Positions 48,313 to 58,900 of a stretch of 64,000 nucleotides of DNA are shown one piece after another (position 1 is the stretch's first letter; every line of letters starts with the position of its first letter). Origin of the DNA: Monocercomonoides exilis (lineage: Eukaryota; Preaxostyla; Oxymonadida; Polymastigidae); assembly GCA_001643675.2 (NCBI GenBank), contig LSRY02000023.1, positions 969,001 through 1,033,000 of the forward strand, read 5' to 3'. The notes beneath the pieces are model-generated. The model was not told where the DNA came from, did no database searches, and worked only from the letters and a program-made list of their open reading frames with translations. The position numbers and the translations under genes were made by a program.

Positions 48313-51150
48313 TAGCCCTGGGTGACGTGAGAAAAAAAATTTGTCACGTCTGTCACCAGTTTTCCACTTCATAAATAATAATAAAAAAAAGAAAAAAAAA
48401 TCCACCACTGTTTGTTTTTGTGAAAATCCGATATTTTTGCATAAATATAAATAGAATTTTAACGGTTTATCTAAATTATATGCAAATGTGTTTTTTTCAA
48501 AGATCACAAAATCTCATGATATCTTTATTTCAGAAATATTAGTTTTTTTTTTTTGAAATGTCTCATTTGTGAAATCAATAATCTAATAAAAGGTTTGAAC
48601 GATTATACACATATGACTGTTGTTATTTTAAAATAGAAAACCAAATTTTTTTTTGCACTCGTTTACGAATTCGACAAGAAAGAAAAATTTGCTCATTTTC
48701 TGAATGCTGTAAATTGGAAAAGACGCATGTAAAGAATTCTTTTGAAAATTTTAAGGTTCGCATTTATTTGCACTTGGATACATACCTCCTGGGCTTATTT
48801 CTTCACATTTTTTAAAAGAATTGCTTTCTGAGCTTGAAGATTGCAATGAGATAGAACAAAAACAGAAAATTGACAAAATGAAAGGGACATTGGATGAAAT
48901 GAACAAAATAGAATTTGGATCTGTTCACACAAAAGAACTGCTTAACAAAATGGACAAAATGGTTGAAGAAAAAAAAACATTCGATAATGAAAACGCGTTT
49001 ATTGTTGAAGCACATTGGATATTGAAAAGCGATGAAAGACATGAAGCGTCTGAATTGTGAAGAATCTTCGCTGAGCGAAAGAATTGCAAGGATAATTGTT
49101 GAAGAGAAGAAAAAAAGAAGAAAAGTATGAAAAGCTTTTTGTTGATATTTGTGAATGCTATCTTTGACTTCATGAGAATATTTAAAGGAAAAATTACTAT
49201 CATATGTATGCTATCCTGATGAAAGTTGTACTGAAGAAAGAAGAAGGTGCTAAAACTCAAACAAAAGTGGAATCAGCATTGTTTACTTTGATCAGCATAG
49301 GATATTTAACGGTATTTGTAATTTTTCTTTAACACAAAAATTTATTTCAACCTTTTATTGAAATTTTAACAAATGGTGAAAAAAGAACAATGCTTGAATG
49401 AATTCAAGGAGATTGTCCTGTATCATTAGGAACATTACAACCTGACGCGACTTGCATATCAATCTGCTTTTGACACTTATGGTGCATAGATTTTGCAGGG
49501 ATTCTCCATCCGAAATCTTAATTGTGGATGAGTATCATTTTATAAAAGAAGCAAGAAGAAAATAAGAAAAAATGTTGAAGCGTGTGTGTTGGAAAAAAGA
49601 GAAAGAAGAAGGAAGAGGAAATAAGACGAAAGAAAAGCTGGTTTAATGTGAAATAGATAAAAGCATTGGAGCATTTCTTGGACCCAAACTTATCAAGGAA
49701 TGATGAATGTTTAGAACTTTTCGGATGCGTTGTTCAGACATTTTGAGCTTTCTAAGAAAATTTCAGAGAAATTAGCTTCAGGTTCGTTGTTTTATTGGAG
49801 AAGCAGCAAAAAGCAAAGGTGAGTAAGTTGAAAAATTGATAAAAGGTGGAGATGAAGATTCCATTTTGAAGGAACTTCAGCAATCACGTTTGAATCACAA
49901 TCTGATGAAGAAATGTTTGAACTTCTTTTTTAGATTTCAAGAAGAATGAAAGAGAAAGAGAAAACAAATAATAAGAAACAAAAAGAAAGGCAACCAAAAG
50001 AAGGATGATTGAGAAGCTGGAAGAAGAAGAATGCAATGACATCATTACAAGCTTTCAAGAAACATTTGAGTAAACTAACGATGAATATAGATTTGATTTC
50101 TCGTTGCATATTTGTAATTATTTAGTGAATGCTTGTTGAATTGAATCAAAAATTTTTTGTTTGTCTAATTTTTTATCGTTTCACAAAACAGTTGTTCACT
50201 ATTTCGGATTTTATAAAATCTGTTTTTTTGTAATATATATATAAAAGAAGTGAAACAGAGAAAACATGAAACAGAAAAATGAACAACTATCTTTGTTGGA
50301 TTTCTGTTTTTTAATTCTTCTTTTCGCAATTCTTTCCTGCTTTTCCTATTTTTTCAATAATAATCTCAACAAATTCGGACTGTCAAACGGCATAAAATTT
50401 TTCCATCGTCAGTTTTCGGTTTTTTAAACAATAAGGCCAATTAGAAACTTGTATCAGTATTCTTTTTAAAAAAGCCATTTTCATTTGTCATGTTGCTGAA
50501 GATCCCAGATGTGTTTTCAAAAACTTCCAAACATTGTTTTTGAAAGAATTATGTTTTAATTTTTTCATTCAACGAAGTCATTTCATATAAAGCTAAAAGG
50601 AAAATTAGAAAAATTAAACAAAGAATAATTAAATAAAGAAAAAAGCGAGAATTTTCTTCAAAAGAAACAAATTGAAACAGTCCTTCTTAGTGCATTCATT
50701 TTATTCTTTTTGGAATTTGAATTGGTTATTCTTTTCACAATATTAAGAGAACTATGAAAAAAATGAAAAGTTATGGTTGTAATAATTAGAGAATTAAAAC
50801 AATTAACATTCTAGATATTTTTCCAAAATGTTCAGTCCTTTTTCACTATCTTTTGTCTTTTTCGCAAACTGACCGGATGTGACTTCAGTGACTTGTGACA
50901 ACAGTGATGTGTCAAAATTCCGATTACCGCTTTCACGTCAGTGAAAACTGTGTTATGGAAATTTTGATGAGAAATTTTTTGTATTTTTTTGCTTCAAAAA
51001 TAGAAATAAAAATCATATTCAATAAAAATTTAAATTATTATGAACAATAAAAATCAACAAAATGATTTTCTTTTCTGACGTGGAAAAATTTGTCATGTCC
51101 GTTAAAATTACAAATGTTCACGTCATAAGTCAGCACGTCACCCAGGGCTA
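48313..51150. mobile_element. hAT-like element, 2,838 bp, inserted in transposase copy 2
   Basis: Perfect 17-bp terminal inverted repeats TAGCCCTGGGTGACGTG and an exact 8-bp direct duplication CTCCAACC (48305-48312 and 51151-51158) define the insertion. An 8-bp duplication and a TAG-type terminus are typical of the hAT superfamily. Removing the element and one duplicate restores the transposase frame across the HLLQP motif. Subterminal GTCACGT/TGACGTG copies occur near both ends (48345, 50880-50945, 51078-51140). Confidence 0.8.
48821..49060 (+). CDS. ORF inside the hAT-like element
   Basis: This 79-residue frame (MLSELEDCNEIEQKQKIDKM, later NKIEFGSVHTKELLNKMDKM) is charged and helical. Lys/Glu-rich fragments with stops continue to about 50050. 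They may be the relic of the element's own protein or captured sequence; I do not see hAT transposase motifs. Confidence 0.3.
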   Translation: MLSELEDCNEIEQKQKIDKMKGTLDEMNKIEFGSVHTKELLNKMDKMVEEKKTFDNENAFIVEAHWILKSDERHEASEL

Positions 51151-52086
51151 CTCCAACCTTGCGACAATTGCGTGTTCTCCAGATGGAAATAAGTTTTGCA
51201 AAACTCTTTTGTTGCGCCCTCTCATTTTTCAACTTCTTCGTATTGTAAAGCTTTGGCTGATGTTTTGTTAGAAGCTTTATCAGCAGCAACTTCTCCTTCA
51301 ACGATAAAAACAGCATTTCTAAACACAGGAGTTTACCCAGTGGCAGCTGCACCTGTGCTTTCTCGTGTGAGCGGTTCCCCTGTTCATCAGAAAAATTCAT
51401 CTTCAGATAATTTATCTTCGAAAAATTTTGAGCAAAGTCTGTTTGGAGATTTTTCTTCAAAAGAAAAACGAAAATTGAAAGTGGAAAAACAAGAAAAGTT
51501 GTCGACAGAAATGGATGAAATGGAAAAAATGGATGAAAAACTTGTTTTTTCGGAAGAAAAAGAAAAGGATGGACAGAATGAAACAGAAGAGTTAACAAAG
51601 GTGGAGAAAAGGAAGGTGAGACTCAGGAGAAAAAGAATGGATGATAATTTTATGTATGGGAACGAAATGAGCTTTATATTTGAGGAAGATAAAGAAACTG
51701 AGGCATTTGAACGCCATTCAAAAAATTCATCATGCAAACGAAGAACAGTCGATGATGAGTCATAATCCGTGGACAATAATGAAACGATTTTATATTTTTG
51801 AATGTTATTTCAATATTTTTGCATTGTAAGAGAACTAATTTTTAATATTGGATTGATTTGCCCTTTATTATAACATTTCACAAACGTAAAAACATATAAT
51901 AATACAGTTTGATTTGTTTCTTTTTTGTTTAATTCAATTATTAAACTTTTCAAACATTTTGTAAAACGTAAACCAAAATGTTCAAAAAAACACTGAGAAA
52001 ATATAAATGTTGAAAAAAAACAGCACCAATTTTGAGTACACAACTACCGGGTTTTACACAAACTACCGGGTTTTCCACCAAGGGTA

Positions 52087-52965
52087 TTTGGATTTAAAAA
52101 AGTTCTAGTTTTAGAAAGATAGAATTTGCTTCTCTTCAAATTCTATCAAAGCAAATCGAATAGTTAAAGATTAAAAAAAATATGGAATATAAACATTAGA
52201 TAAACTTTGAAGATTTCATTGAAGAGTATCTTTCAAAATGCCCTATCTTTGAAAACAAAATATATCTCCAGAAAAGATAATAACAAATGGAAAGACAAAT
52301 TCTAAAAATCAAGTTTTAATAGCCCTCTTGAGATCCACAGCTGTTATAGAGTATGAAAGGAATATCAAAAGGATCTACAGAAACGAAATCTGTTTTTGTG
52401 TCACTTCTTTGTCTTCTTTTCTTGCTTTGACAAGCTCACGTTTAATATTTTGTACCAAAAAAGAATCCTCATTTTTATGAATTCAGCTGGTCGTTCATCG
52501 AGAAAAAAATCATGTTAGCAAATTAAAATTGAAGAAAAGGATTGTTTGCATCATATGGAGAAGTGCTTGCTCATTATTTTGTGGTTGTGTTTTAAGAGAT
52601 GCAGACACTAATTTTCAACCTTTTGTTGCAATGTTTAAGTAATAAAATGAAAATTTTGCTTCACATTCACGAAATATTCGATATAAAAAATAAAATACAA
52701 ACAAACAATGCATTCATCAATAATTTTTTGAATAGAAAATATAAAATAATACTCTGTCCAATTATAATCGGGTAAGGCAAAGAAAAAGTAGATATCAAGA
52801 AATCTTCGCATTTTTTATTAACATTGATCATAATTCAAACAATAATGGTTTATTGTATTTTTCTACACAACAACTTTGATGCACTTTTGAAGCACTTTTA
52901 AATATAACATAATTGGAATTCATATTTAAAAGAAAAATATATTGTAACCCATATTCGCATTCAAG
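52087..52965. promoter_or_regulatory. AT-rich upstream region of the giant surface protein gene
   Basis: No ORF of interest. It must contain the promoter of the gene starting at 52966, but I can identify no specific element. Confidence 0.4.
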
Positions 52966-55900
52966 ATGAATTTCGTGTATTTGTTAACTCTGACTTTCGT
53001 GTTGAATTGCTCAGAGATTGATGATGAACGCAAACTCAATGGCTTCAAATGTGTTGTTAATTCTCAAAATGAACATGTTTTGAATCAAGGATTATCCTCC
53101 AACCATTCAGACGAAAACCATGGATTATTTAATTTTCATGGTTTCAATGCAAGTGATAATGAAAATGAAGACAAAATTACTGATAAAGATGATGAAGCAT
53201 CAGGGTTGATGCAAAAACAGAGAGGATATTTTTCAAAAGAAGAAAGAAGAGAAGCGAACGATATTGACAATCATTTGGGAAATGAGAATTGTCAGTTAAA
53301 GACAATTGGTGATTCAAAAAGAGTTTTTCGCAATCAAAGATCCACTGTGATGGCGATGGTCAATTTTGGAAATTCGAGTTGTGAAATGAAATATTTGTCC
53401 TTATTCAAAGAAGAGAGAAGATCTCTCATGCTCATCAACGACTTATCCACAGTTCTTGTTCATTGTTGTTCAATCCATCAAAGAGGAGCAAAAAATGGCT
53501 ATTTATTCACACTGAATGAAGGCCATTTGATTCTGAGCAACACTTCTTATTTGAGTGCTGGATGTGCAGAAATTATTGAACCATTTGTTGGTTGCGAAAA
53601 AATGAGTTCAGAGAAAATGAAAAAAGACTTGAAAATCATTGATTCTGATTTTTCTTCATTTTCCCTTGGGAGATCAACTTCTCTTTTGGCAAGTACAGAC
53701 ATTTGGAAAATATCAGTTTTCAGCTGCCATTTTTCGAATATCTCACAAAGCGCAAGAATCCAAAACAATCACCATTCGATGGGCAACTCGAAAAATGATT
53801 ATTCTTTCACTGGATGCGTTGTCGAGAAAGTGGATTCTCCACTTGGTGGAGGATTGGTCGAAGGGATGCATTCAGGATATCATCATTTCTTTGCTTGCAA
53901 TTCGAGTTATTCTCAATGCGTTCGGAGAGATAATGCAGATCCAGTGATTGGAAACAAGACAATGAAAAGTCAAGTTGTTGACTCAGGTGATGCAACATTT
54001 GTGGATTGTGATTTCAACAACCTTTCAACTGAAAATTCATCAAGAGTTAATGGTGGTGCAATATTATTCACATCTTCTGGACTCTTAAATGTATCATTGT
54101 GCAGATTTAATGAATGCCATTCTTCTTGGTGTGGCGGAGCGATTTCTTCTCAAGGAGATGGAAAGAAATCTGTAATTACATCATCCAGTTTTGAATCTTG
54201 TTCTGTAGAAGCATCTGGTGGTTGTTTATATATTTATTTTATTTCAACATTTTCTGTAAAAAACATAAATTGTTCGAATAGTTCAGTGAAACATATGGGT
54301 GGGGGAATATTCATTGAGCACAATGTCAAACAAGGGATTATTGATAAATGTCACTTTTATAGCTGCAGAAAGAACACAACACAACACAATGGAGGAGGGA
54401 GTGTTGGATTATATAATCACGGAACTGCTGTGATTTCGGATTGTTCATTTTGTGGTGGATTCAGCGAGAATAATGGAGCAGGAATAAGTTGGGATAACAT
54501 CCCAGGAGAAAATGATTCACCAACTTTGTTTTGCTTTTTTTCGAATAACATAGCTGTGAATCTGGGCCATGACGTATATGTTGTTGAAGGATGGACAAGC
54601 GTCAATGAAACTTCGTTTGTGCATTGTCGTTCAAGCACAAGTGCAAACAACAATCGAGTTGTCAAAGGAGAAACAGGATACGACGATTGGATTCCAAAGA
54701 TCTTCTTCAACCCAGTGTTTGTGAACTCAATGGAAGGATTGGATCACATGGCCTGTGGGTTTGTGAGGGCAGGAGATGAATATGGAAGAAGATGCAAAAC
54801 AATCGAGTTTGGAATGAGTGTGCTGGATACTGATGGAAGCAGCAATGAAGTGATTATTGAAGTTGGGGATTATGAAGAAAACAAAGTTGAAGTTGGAAAA
54901 ATGAGGATTGCATTTGAAGGGAAAGATAAAACACAAGTGATTATTCACAACAGATCACCAAATGGAGAATCGTTGGTGGTCATTGGAACAGGAATGGGAA
55001 ATTTCAGAAATATGACATTTGTTTGTGGAGAGAATCCATCTTCTCATCTAATGGAAATGTTGGCAAAAGAAGGAGTTCTGAATATGTGTGAGTGTGTAAT
55101 CACTTCATTGAGAAACGATGAAAGCTGTGTACTATCAGCATCACTAATGATCGTCCAGATGGGATCTGTCATTTTTGACTCAGTTGAGATCAGTGGAATA
55201 TCGTTTTCATCAGTTCCTGCATTCAACATCAGAGGCGAAAGCTCATTGTCTTTCCAGATGAACAATGTTGATGCACATGGTATTTCTCGAGCGAGTGGGG
55301 ATGGGAGTGTGATTTGTGGGAATCTGGCGAATGGGATGAATGTGAATATTTCAGGGGGAATGATGAGGAGCTGCGGGTGTGAGGATGGGTGTGGAGGAGG
55401 GATGTGGATTCAACTGGATGAAGGCTCGAAGATGGAGATCGGGAATGCGTCAAGTGAAGGTGCTGAGGAGAATGTTGATAATGTTTCATTCATCAATTGT
55501 TACTGTGCGGGGAAGGGAAATAGAGTTGGAGGGTTTGGCGGAGCAATCTATTTGGATGTGTGCGATGGGAATTGTACTTTTTGTATCCATTGTGCTTCTT
55601 TTGAGAGTTGCCAAGCAGAAAAAGGGAACAATATATTTGTGAATGCACAGTGTTTGAGAGATGTTGTGAACAAGGCCACATTTGGCTTTGAGTGTGAAGG
55701 GATGATAGACAGTGACTTATTGGGATATGAGGATGGGTGCCGGGAGGAGTGTGCACCACTTCTTCCATTTTTGATGGAGGACGGGGATGTTGGATTTGTG
55801 GGAGGAGAGAAAAGCTTGGAATTCAGCAGATGTGGAATGGAGCAGTATCCGTGCTCATCGATCAACAAAGTAGTTGAGGTGTGGTATGGGGATGAAACAA

Positions 55901-58900
55901 GAACAATCAGAATCAAAAATGGATTTGTGCTCTGTGAAGAGATTGTGATGGAAAGACATTTTTGGAATGTGACAGGCACTGTCGGAGACGCCGCCGTTGA
56001 GGTTGTTGTGCCTTCTCCTCTGTTTGACTCAGATTGTTTGATTTGCATTTCATCTGAAGCATTGCTGAAAGATATGTGCTTTTCTCTTCCATCAACTCTT
56101 TCTCCAGCTTCATCATTCGTCCTTTCCTCTTCAAATGTTTTGAGTGTCAGTGATTGTTCAGTTGAGCCTTCCACTGGTAACTTGCTGAATGAAATTGAAT
56201 ACTGTGTTTTTCATGTTGATGGAGGAGTGCTGCACATGGCAGGCTTTTCGAACAAAGGTCAAATAAACACCTTGTCAAATCCAATTATTAAATGCACTGG
56301 AGATGGCATTGCTGAACTTTCGAATTGTGTTCTAACTGGAATTACGAGGAGAACTGGAGGGGGAAGCTGTTTGGAAAGAATATGTGAGGAAAGTGAAAGT
56401 GAAAGTGAGAGTGGAGATGCTTCTGCTGCTGTTATTATTATTGTTTCTAGTTGCACATTCAGTGAATGTTGTATTGAGGAGAAAGATGGATGTGGTGGAG
56501 GAATGAAGATTTCAATTGGAAAAGATGAAGAGGTTGTAGTAAATGGATCGACCACGTTTGATGGATGCAAGGCAGAGAATAATGGAGGAAATGGAGGAGG
56601 AGGAGGAGGAATGATGATAGGAGTTGGAAATGGAGGGAGCTTGAAGATGAAGGGAGTGAAGTTTGAAAGATGTAAAGTGTCATCAAGTGAGGATGAAAGA
56701 GGGGGAAAAGGATTAGGAGGAGGGATATTTGTGAAGTTTTCAGAGGAGATTGGTATATTTGTGTTGGAAGGAATGACATTCGAGGGGTGCAATGCCTGGA
56801 AAGGGAAGAATGTGTTTGTTTCTGGATGGGATCTGAGTGAGATTGTGAACAAAGAGAACTTCAAATGGGAGATGAGCCCACAGGAGTTGGGATCATTGGA
56901 TGAGTTGTGTGGATGGGAAAGGAAGGCAACAGGAGAGGGATATGTGATTCCACTGGTTGTGTATATGTGGGATAATTGGAGCGAGAAAGGGTATGTTTCG
57001 AAAGAGAAAGGAGGAGACTTCAGTGGTTGTGGATTTTCAGAAGCACCATGCTCATCAATCAATCACTTGATATCGCTGAGATATGGAACACTTGGAGGAA
57101 GTGAATCACATGTGATAATTGTTGATTTTGTGATTCTTCAAAATTCGTTGCACTTGATTCAGACAGATTCAGACACACAAAAAATATCAATAGAAGGAGA
57201 AGAAAATGGAACAGTGCTGAGGGTTGAAGAAGAAAATGAAGAAGAGATGGAAGAAGCAATGGTTGCCTCAGAAGTGATTCTCTCATTTGTGAATGTTTCA
57301 TTTGTTCTACCGAATGTGCTTGCTCATCATCTGGCATTCCTCAAATCGTCGTCAGGAGATGGGGCACTTTCTGTGAGAAGCTGCTCATTTGTGAGTGAGG
57401 ATGCTTCAAAAGAAACGAATTTCTGTTTGGTGAGAGTGGATGGAGGGAGCGTGGTGATCGAAGACTGTGCTCTGAAAGAATTCCATTTGTTGCAAGGATT
57501 TATGGAATTGTCCTCAGATGTGAAAGTGGCAAATGTGATGAATCTGTCGATCAGTGACACGAGTGTTTCAGGAAGAAGTCTGATATCTATCAGTGAACAT
57601 GCTCTCTTATCAGTAAGATCATTGAAAGAGGCAACGATGTTGAGAAGCAAAGTGAATGGAGATGAAGATGGAATGCTATCGATGAGCGTAAACAGCTCAA
57701 CATTCACAAACATCACACTCAGTGAAAATAGAGCCACAATTGTGAGTGCTTGTTCATTTGAATGTAAAATGAGATGCTTGGTGGAAGGGTGTGTGATGAC
57801 GAAGTGTCTGAGTGAGTGGAGCGAAGAGGGAGGAGGGATGAAGGTGAGTTTGAAGAGCAGAGGGAGTGAGTTGAGAGTGAATGGTTGCATGTTTGGGATG
57901 TGCTCGTGCTCAGTGGTGAAGGGGAGAGGAGGAGGGCTGATGATAGATGCATCTGGCCTGGGTGAAACACAAGCAGGCACAGAGGATGCACCGCCTTTGG
58001 GGATAATGATCGAGAGCACCAGATTCACAATGAATGATGCGTATGTTGGTAAGGATGTGTTCATCCGATGCAACCGAATTGAAAAGCAGATCAATGAGAA
58101 GCTGTTCTCGCTGGACTTCAGCCAGGAGTCATTGAAGTCGAACAACTCGATTTGTGGAAGCGATGAAGAGAAAACAGATATTGATCTGATCCCGCTGATA
58201 ACATTTTATTATGGGCAGCAGGTGTTTGTGAATGCGAACGGGAGGGATATGCGACAGTGTGGAGAGCAGACGAATCCGTGCAAAAGCATCAGCTGCAGTG
58301 TGGATCACATTCAAAGAGGTGTTGTGAATATTGTTTTTATTGATGAAGAAGGAGATATTGGAGGAGAATGTGCGATTGGAGATTTGAGTGTGAAGTCAAT
58401 GAAGAAGATGAAGGCGATAGTCCATTTCAATGAAGCAATTCAAGAGATAGGAAACGAAAGGAGTGTGATTGTGTTTGCGAATGAGTGTGTTGCAGAGCGG
58501 TGTGTGTTTGAGTTTGGGGAGTTGCATGAAGCAAATCACAGCCACGTGATGAAAGTGAAGAACGGAACAACCATGATGAGAGAATGTGAATGTTTGTCGT
58601 CCACAACTGAATTAATCATTACCAGCACAATAATGGCAGTTGAAGGGGGAGAACTGGAGATGGACAAGTGTGCATTCACGAGAATGAAATTGTGTGTGCC
58701 TTTGATAGAATTTGTTGGGGGATCTAAAGCAACAATATCAGAAACAAGAATAGATAAATTGGAATCAGATGAAAATGTGATTGAAGTTGGAGACAGAGCA
58801 AGAGTGGAGATGAAAGAGTTGGATATTCAGAACATCACTCTCTCAAAAAGTGGAAGTGTGGTGAAAATGAAGAATGTTGTGAAAAATGTTATTCTGTTGA

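Larger units (their letters stand above)
47439..51767 (+). pseudogene. Pogo-type (DDE) transposase, broken copy 2, split by an insertion
   Basis: The 5' part starts MAALKAKRQICESGRPSIIS with a helix-turn-helix, ends at ATG 47583-47585, and a 47-nt intron (47586-47632) leads to ILEVLNADRESGEERKE. In-frame TGA follows ASLS (near 47751), then IFNFNESSIRI (first Asp is Asn), TGA after ICVCV, TGA inside LLLDNH-SHHDPEVIAFAE, and FLPPNMTHLLQP up to 48312. The frame resumes after the insertion at 51159 with CDNCVF, which completes the family's HLLQP-D-GVF motif, then YCKALADVLLEALSAATSPS and FLNTGVYPVAAAP. The C-terminal tail (51400-51767) is Lys/Glu/Ser-rich. All visible nonsense codons are TGA. Confidence 0.8.
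46923..52084 (+). mobile_element. Pogo/Tigger-like DNA transposon with TA target duplication, interrupted by a hAT-like element
   Basis: Terminal inverted repeats CCCTTGGTGGAAAACCMGG continue to GTAGTTT at both ends (24 of 25 positions). TA lies outside each end (46921-46922 and 52085-52086), as expected for pogo-type elements. Inside are the two halves of transposase copy 2. Without the 2,838-bp insertion and its 8-bp duplication the element would be about 2.3 kb, a usual size for this class. The right end carries an extra copy of AAAACCCGGTAGTT. Confidence 0.8.
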
